The position numbers and the translations under genes were made by a program. DNA of 64,000 nucleotides from Peribacillus glennii (GTDB taxonomy: Bacteria > Bacillota > Bacilli > Bacillales > DSM-1321): assembly GCF_003429105.1 (NCBI RefSeq), contig NZ_QVTD01000013.1, positions 62,001-126,000 of the forward strand, in the 5' to 3' direction. The notes under the pieces are model-generated. The model had not been told where the DNA came from and did no database searches. It saw only the letters and a list, made by a program, of their open reading frames with translations. Each line of letters opens with the position of its first letter. The first letter of the stretch is position 1. This document shows, piece after piece, positions 27,039-36,892 of this stretch.

Positions 27039-27959
27039 ATGAAAATCTTTGATGCTCATTGTGATGTTCTGATGAAATTGTTTCTTGATCCATCTATCCC
27101 ATTTTCATATGATGAAAGCCTTCATATTAATTATCAATCGCTAAAAGCTGCAGGCAGCAAGGTCCAATGCTTTGCGATTTATGTCCCGGAGGAAATCCAT
27201 CCTGATGCAAGGTTCCCGGCAGCGCTTGCTATGGTTGATTTGTTCTATGAAAAAATCCTGGCGCATCCCGGTATAAAGCATGTAACCTGCAAAAAGGATA
27301 TTGAGGCGCTTGGAGAAGGGGAAATCGGTGCTGTTTTAACATTGGAAGGCTGTGATTGCATCGGGGATGATTTAGTAAAGCTGAAAACCTTGCTTCGATT
27401 GGGTGTATCGGCCGTTGGTTTGACGTGGAACTTCGCCAATCGGGTAGCTAATGGCGCAATGGAAAAACGGGCTGGAGGCCTGACCGTATTTGGGGAACAA
27501 GTGGTAAAACAGTTGAATAAGCAATCTGTGTGGTGTGATGTTTCCCACTTGTCTGAGAGTTCGTTCTGGGACACTCTTGAATTGGCTGAATTTCCAATCG
27601 CGTCCCATTCGAATGTCCACAGTATTTGTCCGCATCCCCGAAATCTTAAAGATGCCCAAATTAGAGCATTGATTAAAAAGAACGGTGTAATCGGGGTCAC
27701 CTTCGTTCCGCAATTTTTAACGCAAAAACCAAGTGCAGGCATCAGGGACGTACTTAATCAAATTGATTACATAGCCGGTTTGGGCGGTGCGAAGCATATT
27801 GGCCTCGGTTCTGACTTTGACGGCATTGCCCAGACTGTCGATAATCTATCATCTTATAAAGACTATGGGAATCTGATAGAAGAGCTGCAAAAACATTATA
27901 CTGAAGATTTTGTAAGAGGAATTTTGTTTGAAAATTTCACATCTAGATTCCCGGTATAA
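27039..27959 (+). CDS. Membrane-type dipeptidase (peptidase M19 family)
   Basis: A 306-residue zinc dipeptidase related to renal dipeptidase. Metal ligands are visible as DAHCD at residues 5-9, the Glu in LTLEGCD, the His in SHSNVHSICPHPRN, and GLGSDFDG near the C-terminus. Family members cleave dipeptides including D-residue ones, and may act on peptidoglycan or siderophore-like products; the substrate here is not shown. The ATG follows GAAAGGA. It lies between spoVS and the korAB pair and has no terminator before it except the spoVS one. Confidence 0.88.
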   Translation: MKIFDAHCDVLMKLFLDPSIPFSYDESLHINYQSLKAAGSKVQCFAIYVPEEIHPDARFPAALAMVDLFYEKILAHPGIKHVTCKKDIEALGEGEIGAVLTLEGCDCIGDDLVKLKTLLRLGVSAVGLTWNFANRVANGAMEKRAGGLTVFGEQVVKQLNKQSVWCDVSHLSESSFWDTLELAEFPIASHSNVHSICPHPRNLKDAQIRALIKKNGVIGVTFVPQFLTQKPSAGIRDVLNQIDYIAGLGGAKHIGLGSDFDGIAQTVDNLSSYKDYGNLIEELQKHYTEDFVRGILFENFTSRFPV

Positions 27960-28068
27960 TTAAGCTTCCACTGTTCCTGGGAAATTATCGAAATATACAA
28001 AAAATTGTCTCTGAAACTGGTAATTATTGTTTGCAAAGGGTTGCTTTTTTAAGGGTTTAGGTCTAGAA

Positions 28069-28084
28069 TTGAAAGCGTTTAGTA
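28069..28084. promoter_or_regulatory. Possible CcpA (cre) site before korA
   Basis: TTGAAAGCGTTTAGTA resembles the cre consensus WTGNAANCGNWNNCW with one mismatch at the conserved C. A GATAAAAT -10-like element lies about 15 bp downstream. Low confidence without binding data. Confidence 0.3.
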
Positions 28085-28213
28085 CACCTTTCCTTTGATA
28101 AAATGAGCGTATATTTATACATATTTGGTTGTTTCCATTTATTAAGAGAGGTGTCTCATTAGTAGTTTTCACGAGAGAATAATATATTAACCGTATCTGG
28201 AGGGGTGTAAAAC

Positions 28214-29980
28214 ATGATCAATCAACTTTCGTGGAAAGTTGGAGGGCAACAAGGGGAAGGTATTGAAAGCACGGGGGAAATTTTCAGCATTGCCCTCAAC
28301 AGGTTAGGCTACTACTTGTATGGATACCGTCATTTCTCATCTCGTATAAAAGGAGGGCATACCAACAACAAAATTCGTGTCAGCACTGCGCAAACACGAT
28401 CCATCTCCGACGACTTGGATATTCTTGTAGCATTTGACCAGGAGACGATTGACGTTAACTATAAAGAGCTTCATGGTGGCGGAATCATCATTGCAGATGC
28501 CAAGTTTAACCCCGTACGTCCGGAAGATGCGAAAGCGGCAATGTATGCTGTGCCATTTACTGAAATAGCGGCTGACCTTGGAACATCCCTTATGAAAAAC
28601 ATGGTAGCTGTAGGGGCATCCAGTGCCGTTCTTGAACTGGATATCAATGTATTTTCCGAAGTAGTCGGGGAAATTTTTGGCCGTAAAGGCGAGCAGATTG
28701 TTCAGAAAAACATGGATGCAATTAAAGCAGGCTATGAATATATGATAGAAAAGCTCGGCGACAAAGTAGGCGCTATGAAACTTGAAAAAGCGGATGGCAA
28801 AAAGAGATTATTCATGATTGGCAATGATGCGATCGCCTTAGGGGCACTTGCAGGCGGCTGCCGATTTATGGCAGCTTATCCGATTACCCCAGCATCCGAA
28901 ATCATGGAATATTTAATTAAAAAGCTTCCTGCCCTTGGAGGCACTGTGATCCAGACAGAAGATGAGATCGCCGCTGCAACGATGGCAATTGGGGCAAACT
29001 ATGGCGGGATCCGTGCGCTTACTGCATCGGCAGGCCCTGGCCTATCCCTGAAGATGGAAGCGATCGGGCTTTCCGGCATTACCGAAACGCCGCTTGTTAT
29101 TGTTGATACACAACGCGGGGGCCCGTCTACCGGTCTTCCTACAAAACAGGAACAGTCTGACCTTATGGCTATGATTTACGGCACGCACGGCGAAATCCCG
29201 AAAATTGTCATGGCACCAAGCACGGTGGAAGAAGCATTTTACGATACAGCAGAAGCGTTCAACTTAGCGGAAGAATACCAATGCCCGGTCATCGTATTGT
29301 CAGACCTGCAGCTGTCGCTTGGTAAACAGACTGTTGAGCCACTTGATTACAGCAAGGTTGAAATCAGGCGTGGCAAGCTGGTTACCGGGGAGCTTCCTGC
29401 ATTGGAAAACGGTGAATACTTCAAGCGTTATGAAGTGACGGAAGACGGGATATCTCCTCGTGTATTGCCTGGAACAGCAAACGGCATATTCCATGTAACA
29501 GGCGTTGAGCACGACGAAACAGGAAAGCCGTCCGAATCTGCAGGGAACCGTAAAGCACAAATGGATAAACGCATGAGGAAAATTGAGCAGATTTCTTTTA
29601 AAAACCCGGTTTATAAAAATGCTCCACATGAAGAAGCAGACCTTCTGATCATTGGCTTCATCTCTACCCGCGGGGTCATTGAAGAAGCTATGGCCAGATT
29701 GGAGGCAGATGGCATCAAAGTGAATCACACGCACATCCGCTTGATCCATCCGTTCCCTGCTGACGAAATTCATCCGTTTGTGGACGCTGCCAAAAATGTG
29801 GTGGTAATTGAAAATAATGCCACAGGGCAATTAGCCAACATTATCAAAATGAATGTGGGCAATGTAAAGAAGATTAAGAGCATCCTTAAATATGACGGAA
29901 ATCCGTTCTTGCCGCATGAAATACATTCCCAATGCAAGGAGTTGGTCGAAAATGGCTACATTCAAAGAGTTCCGCAATAA
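28214..29980 (+). CDS. korA: 2-oxoacid:acceptor oxidoreductase, alpha subunit (gamma-alpha fusion)
   Basis: The first subunit of a ferredoxin-type 2-oxoglutarate/2-oxoacid oxidoreductase, which decarboxylates a 2-oxoacid to an acyl-CoA. Residues ~1-190 are the gamma domain (VGGQQGEGIESTGEIF). The rest is the alpha part with a pyrimidine-binding domain (GCRFMAAYPITPASEIMEYL, TASAGPGLSLKMEAIGLS). It is 588 aa. The ATG follows TGGAGGGG. It overlaps korB by 29 bp. Its place between spoVS and tdh is not that of B. subtilis 168. The best substrate is inferred from family only. Confidence 0.92.
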   Translation: MINQLSWKVGGQQGEGIESTGEIFSIALNRLGYYLYGYRHFSSRIKGGHTNNKIRVSTAQTRSISDDLDILVAFDQETIDVNYKELHGGGIIIADAKFNPVRPEDAKAAMYAVPFTEIAADLGTSLMKNMVAVGASSAVLELDINVFSEVVGEIFGRKGEQIVQKNMDAIKAGYEYMIEKLGDKVGAMKLEKADGKKRLFMIGNDAIALGALAGGCRFMAAYPITPASEIMEYLIKKLPALGGTVIQTEDEIAAATMAIGANYGGIRALTASAGPGLSLKMEAIGLSGITETPLVIVDTQRGGPSTGLPTKQEQSDLMAMIYGTHGEIPKIVMAPSTVEEAFYDTAEAFNLAEEYQCPVIVLSDLQLSLGKQTVEPLDYSKVEIRRGKLVTGELPALENGEYFKRYEVTEDGISPRVLPGTANGIFHVTGVEHDETGKPSESAGNRKAQMDKRMRKIEQISFKNPVYKNAPHEEADLLIIGFISTRGVIEEAMARLEADGIKVNHTHIRLIHPFPADEIHPFVDAAKNVVVIENNATGQLANIIKMNVGNVKKIKSILKYDGNPFLPHEIHSQCKELVENGYIQRVPQ

Positions 29981-30818
29981 TGTAAAACCAAACTGGTGCC
30001 CAGGTTGCGGCGACTTTTCCGTCCAGGCTGCGATTCAGCGTGCTGCTGCCAATGTCGGCCTTGAACCGGAAGGACTTGCCGTTGTTTCAGGGATTGGCTG
30101 TTCAGGACGTATTTCCGGCTATATTAAATCCTACGGGTTCCATGGAATCCATGGCCGGTCGCTTCCAATCGCCCAGGGTGTCAAAATGGCGAACCGCGAG
30201 CTGACTGTCATTGCCTCTGGCGGGGACGGGGATGGATTCGCGATTGGAATGGGACATACCATACACGCTATCCGCCGCAATATCGATATTACCTATATTG
30301 TGATGGATAACCAAATTTATGGATTGACAAAGGGGCAGACTTCCCCGAGATCGGCAGCAGGATTTAAGACGAAATCAACTCCCGATGGCTCTATTGAGCA
30401 GGCGATTTCTCCAATGGAATTGGCATTGTCAGCAGGAGCAACTTTCGTGGCTCAAAGTTTTTCAACGGACCTGAAAGATTTAACTGCCATCATTGAAGCT
30501 GGAATCCAGCATAAAGGCTTTTCTTTCATCAATGTATTCAGCCCTTGCGTAACGTATAATAAAATCAATACGTATGACTGGTTTAAGGAGAACTTAACGA
30601 AGCTTGCAACTATTGAAGGCTATGACTCTACGAACCGGGAAATGGCCATGCAAACAGTGATGGAACATGATGGCTTGGTAACAGGCATCATTTACCAAAA
30701 TAAAGATCGTCAGTCCTATCAGGAACTAATCCCAGGCTATGCGGAAGAATCTCTTACTAAAGCAGAACTGCAGCTAAGCCAGGAAAGCTTTGATAAACTC
30801 GCTTCAGAATTTATGTAA
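29952..30818 (+). CDS. korB: 2-oxoacid:ferredoxin oxidoreductase, beta subunit
   Basis: The thiamine diphosphate subunit of the same enzyme, 288 aa. It opens with NWCPGCGDF (cluster-associated Cys pair) and carries the ThDP motif GGDGDGFAIGMGH...VMDNQIYGLTKGQ. The ATG at 29952 lies inside the end of korA after AAGGAG, so the two are translationally coupled; the longer frame from 29892 has no such site. No separate ferredoxin gene is nearby. A bidirectional terminator follows. Confidence 0.93.
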   Translation: MATFKEFRNNVKPNWCPGCGDFSVQAAIQRAAANVGLEPEGLAVVSGIGCSGRISGYIKSYGFHGIHGRSLPIAQGVKMANRELTVIASGGDGDGFAIGMGHTIHAIRRNIDITYIVMDNQIYGLTKGQTSPRSAAGFKTKSTPDGSIEQAISPMELALSAGATFVAQSFSTDLKDLTAIIEAGIQHKGFSFINVFSPCVTYNKINTYDWFKENLTKLATIEGYDSTNREMAMQTVMEHDGLVTGIIYQNKDRQSYQELIPGYAEESLTKAELQLSQESFDKLASEFM

Positions 30819-30913
30819 TGTCCTAAGCAAAACATAACAATATTGACTGTAAAATTCAAAATTGTTAGTCCAGCTTATGTAAAAATTACAGCTAGTGTTA
30901 AGAATGAACACGA

Positions 30914-30952
30914 TGAAAAGATCCGGCAGGGATTGGAGCCGGATCTTTTTAT
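30914..30952. terminator. Bidirectional terminator between korB and the Asn-rich gene
   Basis: AAAAGATCCGGC (30916-30927) pairs perfectly with GCCGGATCTTTT (30938-30949), with T on both sides. The converging genes share it. Confidence 0.9.
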
Positions 30953-30985
30953 GCCCGAAAAACACAGTCAGGGCGCGCGGACGCT

Positions 30986-31387
30986 TCAGAACCAATTAAA
31001 ACCGCGACGTCTGTTGTGTCTGTTCTCATTCTCATTTTTTCGGCCGTTCCTTGTATCATTGTTGTTGTTGCTGCGGCTATTAACATTGCTTCTATTCCGG
31101 ATGCTGAAAGAGTTTCTGCTGCGATTATTACTATTGTTATTGCTATTGCTGTGGTTGTCATCATCTTTGTTCCGATTATCTTCATTGCCTTCTTCATTGT
31201 AATTATCATCATTGTTGTTAGAATCCAGACATCCTCCAAACAAGCCCTTGCAAGGGCGGTCTTCTTTGTGGGATTCTTCCTTTTTTTCCTCATCATAGTC
31301 ATTATAATTATTTCCGCAATCACAATCACAGTCACAACAGTCATCAAATATATTTCGTTTTTTCTTGCTTTGCCTTTTTTTCGCCAT
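30986..31387 (-). CDS. Low-complexity Asn/Asp/Arg-rich protein with Cys-Asp cluster
   Basis: A 133-residue protein that I do not recognise. It begins MAKKRQSKKKRN, then a DDCCDCDCDCGNN cluster, an acidic stretch (YDEEKKEESHKED), a GLFGGCLDSNNN motif, and a long Asn/Asp/Arg/Ser tract. It ends in RRRGFNWF. The ATG at 31387 follows AGAGGTGAT at normal spacing (31390 is the alternative). The gene ends 36 bp before a shared terminator. Composition, with alternating Cys-Asp and Asn runs, recalls spore coat or crust-associated proteins, and cotE is in the same region; that is inference. The plus-strand and other minus-strand frames over it are shadows of the AAC/GAT triplets. Confidence 0.72.
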   Translation of the reverse strand: MAKKRQSKKKRNIFDDCCDCDCDCGNNYNDYDEEKKEESHKEDRPCKGLFGGCLDSNNNDDNYNEEGNEDNRNKDDDNHSNSNNNSNNRSRNSFSIRNRSNVNSRSNNNNDTRNGRKNENENRHNRRRGFNWF

Positions 31388-31571
31388 CATATCACCTCTT
31401 TTACAATGGAATTGATTTACCAAGATATTGTATGTATCAAATGACAAGCTGCATAGGACTATGTCCATCTTTTCTGAATTTTTATTCAAACGCACATTCC
31501 AAACCGAAACTTCCGGGAATATGATTTATTACAGAAAGAATAATCTCATCCTGGTAAGGGAGAGTGTACAT

Positions 31572-32612
31572 GTGGAAGGAAAAATGAAAGCGCTCGTGAA
31601 GCATCGCCGCGGGATTGGGGCCGAAATTCAATATGTGGGCATTCCCAAATTCAATGACGAAGAAGTCTTGATTAAAGTAAAAGCCAGTTCGATTTGCGGA
31701 ACGGATGTCCATATATACACCTGGGATGAATGGTCCAAGCGCAGGGTTAATCCCCCGTACGTATTCGGCCATGAATTTTCCGGGGAAGTGGTGGAGGTAG
31801 GTTCAAAGGTTAAGAGCGTTAATCCCGGTGATTATGTTTCTGCAGAGACGCATATCGCCTGCGGCAGATGTCCGCAATGCCTGTCCGGAAAGTATCATAT
31901 TTGCAAATATACGAAAATCATCGGTGTGGATACCCAGGGATGCTTTGCAGAGTATGTGGTGTTACCTGAGGGAAACGTGTGGAAAAATTCAAAGGAAATG
32001 CCATATGATGTTGCTTCGCTGCAAGAACCGATGGGGAATGCTGTCCACACGGTACTTGCAGGTGATGTTGCCGGAAGGAAGGTTGCGGTAATCGGCTGCG
32101 GCCCTATTGGCATAATGGCTGTATGTGTAGCCAGAGCAGCTGGTGCATCTGAAGTTTATGCGTTTGACTTGAATGATTATCGCCTTGCCTTGGCAAAACA
32201 GATGGGGGCGGCCATTGTGGTCAATTCCGCAAAACAGGACCCTGTAAAGGCAGTGCACCAATTGACGGAGGGGAATGGAGTCGATGTAGTTTGTGAAATG
32301 AGCGGGAATCCTATCGCTATTAACCAGGGCTTTAAAATGGTGACTAACGGCGGCCGTGTTTCGATATTAAGCCTCCCGTCAAAGCCCGTGGAAATCAATA
32401 TTACGGAAGATATAGTCTTTAAGGGGATAACAGCACAGGGAATTACCGGGAGAGAAATGTTTAAAACCTGGCAGCAGGTATCGGGTTTGCTTTCATCAGG
32501 ACAGGTGGACCTTACGCCAATCATCTCACACCATTTTCCTCTCGACGAATATGAGAAGGGATTTGATTTAATGATCAAGGGAGAATGCGGAAAAGTCATT
32601 CTTTATCCATAA
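31572..32612 (+). CDS. tdh: L-threonine 3-dehydrogenase
   Basis: A zinc-dependent medium-chain dehydrogenase that oxidises threonine to 2-amino-3-ketobutyrate, the substrate of Kbl encoded next. Catalytic zinc ligands are in SSICGTDVH and FGHEFSG; the structural zinc cysteines are in CGRCPQCLSGKYHIC; the Rossmann loop is VIGCGPIGIMA. The GTG at 31572 (MEGKMKAL, like the B. subtilis start MQSGKMKAL) follows AAGGGAG; ATG 31584 is the alternative. Length is 346 aa. It is co-transcribed with kbl. Confidence 0.93.
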   Translation: MEGKMKALVKHRRGIGAEIQYVGIPKFNDEEVLIKVKASSICGTDVHIYTWDEWSKRRVNPPYVFGHEFSGEVVEVGSKVKSVNPGDYVSAETHIACGRCPQCLSGKYHICKYTKIIGVDTQGCFAEYVVLPEGNVWKNSKEMPYDVASLQEPMGNAVHTVLAGDVAGRKVAVIGCGPIGIMAVCVARAAGASEVYAFDLNDYRLALAKQMGAAIVVNSAKQDPVKAVHQLTEGNGVDVVCEMSGNPIAINQGFKMVTNGGRVSILSLPSKPVEINITEDIVFKGITAQGITGREMFKTWQQVSGLLSSGQVDLTPIISHHFPLDEYEKGFDLMIKGECGKVILYP

Positions 32613-32678
32613 AAAGGTATTCTCTAATGCCTGTTGAAAATAAATAATAGATAGGTAATAGTTGAGGAGGAGATTTGC

Positions 32679-33857
32679 CTGAAAGGTTTTGAGTATTTAC
32701 AAGCAGAGTTAGATGACATGAAGAAGGCTGGGACATTCCGCAAGCTGGTACCTCTCCAGACAGCGCAGGGGTCAAAAGTAACGATTGACGGAAGGGAAGT
32801 CATTCAGCTTTCGTCGAATAACTACTTAGGATTGACTTCTCATCCGCGACTCCGGCAAGCCGCCATCGATGCATCCCGAAAATTCGGGGCTGGTACAGGA
32901 TCTGTCCGAACAATTGCCGGAACACTAACAATGCATGAACAGCTTGAGAAAAAACTCGCCACATTTAAACGTACAGAAGCATCCCTTGTCTTTCAATCCG
33001 GTTTTACAACAAATCAAGGAGTGCTATCCGCCATACTTTCAGCTGAAGATGTAGTCATATCCGATGAATTGAATCATGCCTCTATTATAGATGGCATCCG
33101 CCTGACAAAAGCAGGACGAAGGGTATATAAACATGTGGATATGAAATCGCTTGAGACGGCGTTAAAGGAAACCGGAAATTACCGTACACGACTTATTGTT
33201 ACAGATGGAGTATTCTCGATGGATGGAAATATCGCACCTCTGCCTGAAATCGTAGATCTGGCGGAAAAATATGATGCGTTGATCATGGTAGATGATGCCC
33301 ATGCATCAGGCGTTCTTGGAAAAAATGGCCGCGGTACCGTGAATCATTTCGGACTTGATGGCCGGGTTCATATCCAGGTAGGTACTTTGAGCAAGGGGAT
33401 TGGCGTCCTTGGCGGCTATGTCGCAAGCACCAGGACATTGATAGATTACTTGATTCATAAAGGAAGGCCGTTCTTATTCAGCACCTCCCATCCTCCAGGT
33501 GTCACAATGGCATGCATGGAAGCGATTGATGTTCTTTTGGAGGAACCCGGGTTAATAGAAAGGCTATGGGAAAACACGAAGTTCTTTAAAAAGGGATTGA
33601 TTACCCTCGGCTACAACACGGGAATGAGCGAAACGCCAATAACTCCGGTATTCGTGGGAGATGAAGCGCTTGCCCATGGATTTTCCGATAAGTTGATGGA
33701 ATATGGCGTCTTTGCACAGGGTATCGCCTTTCCGACAGTTGCAAAGGGATCTGCAAGAGTGCGTACAATCGTAACCGCCCAGCATTCCAAACAAGAACTG
33801 CAGCAGGCGCTTGACGCTTTTGAAAAAGCAGGGAAGGATCTCGGCATTATTGGATAA
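32679..33857 (+). CDS. kbl: Glycine C-acetyltransferase (2-amino-3-ketobutyrate CoA ligase)
   Basis: A PLP enzyme that splits 2-amino-3-ketobutyrate with CoA into glycine and acetyl-CoA. Key motifs are [31 protein letters not shown] and the PLP lysine in [12 protein letters not shown]. The first ATG is at 32718, but homology continues upstream ([15 protein letters not shown], compare the B. subtilis start MTKEFEFLKAEL). The only start there is CTG at 32679, 8 bases after GGAGG, giving 392 aa exactly as in B. subtilis. So a CTG start is likely. ATG 32718 has no ribosome site. Confidence 0.9.
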   Translation: MKGFEYLQAELDDMKKAGTFRKLVPLQTAQGSKVTIDGREVIQLSSNNYLGLTSHPRLRQAAIDASRKFGAGTGSVRTIAGTLTMHEQLEKKLATFKRTEASLVFQSGFTTNQGVLSAILSAEDVVISDELNHASIIDGIRLTKAGRRVYKHVDMKSLETALKETGNYRTRLIVTDGVFSMDGNIAPLPEIVDLAEKYDALIMVDDAHASGVLGKNGRGTVNHFGLDGRVHIQVGTLSKGIGVLGGYVASTRTLIDYLIHKGRPFLFSTSHPPGVTMACMEAIDVLLEEPGLIERLWENTKFFKKGLITLGYNTGMSETPITPVFVGDEALAHGFSDKLMEYGVFAQGIAFPTVAKGSARVRTIVTAQHSKQELQQALDAFEKAGKDLGIIG

Positions 33858-34091
33858 ACATGATTTGGGGCGGGAAATAGGATCATCCTGCCTCAGGCAT
33901 TACATATAAGACTGTGACAACTCTCCAACAATTCCCTCCCCCCTCGAGTGAAGTATTGTTTCTTCCTATTAAAAGCTATATACTATAGTAATGTGTATGG
34001 TATACGTCTGAAGCAAGTCACACCCTGTACGCAAGATATCTAGCAAAAGTTTGCCCTTATGGGGAATTGGCTTACCGGAAAGGGGATAATC

Positions 34092-35636
34092 ATGAACGAA
34101 AAGCAACGATTAGATTCACAGAAAGTGCAAGCTGAAAATCCAGCGGACAAAAAATCCGAAAAGGACTTCAGCAAGTACTTCCAGGCCGTATACGTCCCGC
34201 CTTCCTTGAAGGAAGCAAAAAAACGCGGCAAAGAAGAAATTCAATACCATAACGACTTCGCGATACCGGAAGAATTCCGCGGGATGGGCGAGGGCCGTAA
34301 ATTTTACATCCGCACGTACGGATGCCAAATGAATGAACATGATACAGAGGTTATGGCCGGCATTTTCATGGCGCTTGGGTATGAGCCGTCCCAAACAGTT
34401 GAAGATGCCAATGTAATCCTGCTAAATACATGCGCGATCCGTGAAAATGCTGAAAACAAAGTATTTGGCGAGCTCGGCCATTTAAAGGCACTGAAGACGG
34501 AAAAACCGGACCTTCTGCTTGGCGTATGCGGCTGCATGTCCCAGGAAGAATCAGTAGTCAACCGGATCCTTTCTAAGCACCAGTTTGTCGATATGATTTT
34601 CGGAACCCATAATATCCACCGCTTGCCGCACATCCTGAATGATGCATACATGTCAAAGGAAATGGTGATCGAAGTTTGGTCCAAGGAAGGCGATGTCATC
34701 GAAAACCTTCCCAAAGTGCGGAAAGGCCAGACTAAGGCGTGGGTTAACATCATGTACGGCTGCGATAAGTTCTGTACGTACTGCATCGTCCCATATACAC
34801 GGGGTAAAGAACGCAGCCGCCGTCCTGAAGATATCATCCAGGAAGTTCGCCATCTTGCTTCCCAAGGCTACCAGGAGATCACACTTTTGGGCCAGAATGT
34901 AAATGCATATGGAAAAGATTTCGAAGATATCAAGTACGGCCTTGGAGATTTGATGGATGAGATACGAAAAATCGATATACCGCGCTTACGCTTTACGACA
35001 AGCCATCCACGCGATTTCGATGATCACCTGATAGATGTTCTCGCCAAAGGCGGCAATCTTGTGGAACATATCCATCTCCCAGTCCAATCAGGAAGCACCG
35101 ATGTGTTGAAAATCATGGCCCGCAAGTATTCGCGTGAGCAGTATTTGGAACTTGTCAGAAAAATAAAAGCGGCCATCCCTGATGTTGCACTGACAACTGA
35201 CATCATCGTCGGATATCCGAATGAGACAGAAGAGCAATTTGAGGAAACCCTGTCCCTATACCGGGAAGTCGGGTACGATGCTGCTTATACGTTCATCTAT
35301 TCGCCTCGCGAGGGTACTCCAGCAGCGAAAATGCAAGATAACGTACCAATGGAAGTCAAGAAAGAACGCCTTCAGAAGCTGAATGCACTTGTTAACGAGT
35401 TTTCTGCCAAGAAAATGAAAGAAATGAAAGGGCAGATCGTGGAAGTGCTTGTTGAAGGGGAAAGCAAGAATAACCCGGATGTTCTGGCCGGCTATACCAG
35501 AAAAAATAAGCTTGTGAACTTCATAGGACCTAAATCCGCCATTGGCCGGATTGTAAAAGTGAAAATCACGGAAGCAAAAACATGGTCACTAAACGGAGAA
35601 ATGGTAGAAGAAGCTACAGCGGTAGAGGTGGAATAA
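34092..35636 (+). CDS. miaB: tRNA-2-methylthio-N6-dimethylallyladenosine synthase
   Basis: A radical-SAM methylthiotransferase that adds the 2-methylthio group to i6A37 of tRNAs; its substrate is made by MiaA, encoded at 52.7 kb. It is 514 aa. The N-terminal UPF0004 domain carries cysteines in [18 protein letters not shown] and GVCGCMSQ. The radical-SAM CxxxCxxC is in [17 protein letters not shown]. The C-terminal ~65 residues form a TRAM RNA-binding domain. The ATG at 34092 follows AAAGGGG. It overlaps ricA by one base. Confidence 0.96.
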   Translation: MNEKQRLDSQKVQAENPADKKSEKDFSKYFQAVYVPPSLKEAKKRGKEEIQYHNDFAIPEEFRGMGEGRKFYIRTYGCQMNEHDTEVMAGIFMALGYEPSQTVEDANVILLNTCAIRENAENKVFGELGHLKALKTEKPDLLLGVCGCMSQEESVVNRILSKHQFVDMIFGTHNIHRLPHILNDAYMSKEMVIEVWSKEGDVIENLPKVRKGQTKAWVNIMYGCDKFCTYCIVPYTRGKERSRRPEDIIQEVRHLASQGYQEITLLGQNVNAYGKDFEDIKYGLGDLMDEIRKIDIPRLRFTTSHPRDFDDHLIDVLAKGGNLVEHIHLPVQSGSTDVLKIMARKYSREQYLELVRKIKAAIPDVALTTDIIVGYPNETEEQFEETLSLYREVGYDAAYTFIYSPREGTPAAKMQDNVPMEVKKERLQKLNALVNEFSAKKMKEMKGQIVEVLVEGESKNNPDVLAGYTRKNKLVNFIGPKSAIGRIVKVKITEAKTWSLNGEMVEEATAVEVE

Positions 35637-35638
35637 TG

Positions 35639-36064
35639 ATGGCGAAGTATACAAAAGACGACATACTGGCTAAAGCGGAAGACCTTGCGAAAATGATCGC
35701 AGAAACTGATGAAGTGGATTTCTTCAAGCGTGCAGAAGCACAAATCAATGATAACCAAAAGGTGCGCGAAATGATCGCCAGCATCAAAAGCCTGCAAAAG
35801 CAAGCCGTTAATTTCCAGAATTATGGCAAAGAAAGGGCATATAAGCAGGTACAGGATAAAATTGATGCACTCGAGCGCGAACTGGATGAGATTCCGATTG
35901 TCCAGGAGTTCAAACAATCTCAAGTAGACGTTAATGATTTGCTGCAAATGGTCGCTTCCCAAGTGTCCAATAGTGTAACAGACTTAATCATTGAATCCAC
36001 CGGCGGCGACTTGCTGAGCGGTGAAACCGGATCAAAGGTACGGGCTGGCGGCGGAAGCTGCTGA
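35639..36064 (+). CDS. ricA: RicA/YmcA, YlbF family regulator of RNA processing and biofilm
   Basis: A 141-residue helical YlbF/YmcA-family protein. In B. subtilis RicA forms a complex with RicF and RicT that holds Fe-S clusters, binds RNase Y and governs mRNA maturation, biofilm, competence and sporulation. RNase Y is encoded earlier in the window. Only one Cys is present, the last residue (GGGSC). The start is ATG 35639, or 35636 overlapping the miaB stop; both follow AGAGGTGG. It is co-transcribed with miaB. Confidence 0.92.
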   Translation: MAKYTKDDILAKAEDLAKMIAETDEVDFFKRAEAQINDNQKVREMIASIKSLQKQAVNFQNYGKERAYKQVQDKIDALERELDEIPIVQEFKQSQVDVNDLLQMVASQVSNSVTDLIIESTGGDLLSGETGSKVRAGGGSC

Positions 36065-36102
36065 CCTCCCTGAAATAAGGCCACAAAGTTTACCATTCTA
36101 AT

Positions 36103-36153
36103 AAAAAAACTGCCTATCCTGCTAATTCAGCGGTGACAGGCAGTTTTTTATTT
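36103..36153. terminator. Terminator after ricA, likely bidirectional
   Basis: AAAAAACTGCCT (36104-36115) pairs with AGGCAGTTTTTT (36138-36149). It also lies at the 3' end of the minus-strand gene at 36212-36691. Confidence 0.82.
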
Positions 36154-36211
36154 GGGACAGGAAGGGTCAAGTTCTTTTGCTTCGCAACTCACATAAAGCA
36201 AGATATCGTGG

Positions 36212-36691
36212 TTATTTTTCCCACTTCATGGCAACTGTTAACGTACAACAATCCTGACCGTCCTGCTGGCCTTTTGGCCTTATTGTAAAAATCACTCCGG
36301 TCGGTGTAAAAGCTGTACTCACCCGCACTTGTAAACCAATTGTTTGAATCAGTGCATCCACTTCCCGCTGTTTGCCTCGCTGTGCCAATTCCATTAACTT
36401 GTATGAAAAATCAGGATTCGAAAGCTTACCTAATAAAATGCCTCCCTGTTGCATAAGAAATTGAAAAGTATGGATAGATTCGGTAAACACTTTGATGTCC
36501 ACAGGAGGATACTGTTGCCTAAATGGATCGAATGGGGGCTGATGTTTGGGACTAGCCTGTTTATCAACAGGAAGATATGGAAGCGTGTTTGGATTGTAAA
36601 TTGAACGATAATGAGCCATGTGTGGATAGCGGCAGGGTGGATCTATGGGCAAGGGCTGATTATTTGGATAGGAAAAAATTGATGGATACAT
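36212..36691 (-). CDS. Hypothetical protein with Pro/Tyr/Asn-rich N-terminus
   Basis: A 159-residue protein that I cannot name. The first ~70 residues are rich in Pro, Tyr and Asn (MYPSIFSYPNNQPLPIDPP, PYLPVDKQ), typical of disordered coat-like sequence. The C-terminal ~85 residues look folded (VFTESIHTFQFLMQQGGILL, IQTIGLQVRVSTAFTPTG). The ATG at 36691 follows AAAGGAGAG; the longer frame to 36715 overlaps that site. It lies between ricA and cotE on the other strand, divergent from cotE. A sporulation or coat role is inference from composition and neighbour. Confidence 0.75.
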   Translation of the reverse strand: MYPSIFSYPNNQPLPIDPPCRYPHMAHYRSIYNPNTLPYLPVDKQASPKHQPPFDPFRQQYPPVDIKVFTESIHTFQFLMQQGGILLGKLSNPDFSYKLMELAQRGKQREVDALIQTIGLQVRVSTAFTPTGVIFTIRPKGQQDGQDCCTLTVAMKWEK

Positions 36692-36892
36692 AGCAGCTCT
36701 CCTTTTGATAAGCACTATAAAATATGAATATCTCTTACATTTGTTACTTTACCTATGTAAAGTTAAAAAACTAATTTGAAATTTCATATCCCGCAACCAT
36801 AAATGCATGTTTTGGCACATAACATTAAATGACAGCATAAAATAGTGCAATCAAATATTCATATATCAGTTTCTTTTATAAAAAATAATTAG

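Noticed and set aside
31016-31444. Plus-strand 142-codon hydrophobic frame and minus-strand 132-codon frame over the Asn-rich gene
   Set aside because: Both are shadows of AAC/GAT-type triplet repeats; the Ile/Val/Ala or Met/Thr runs follow from base composition, and neither has a ribosome site as good as the gene called.
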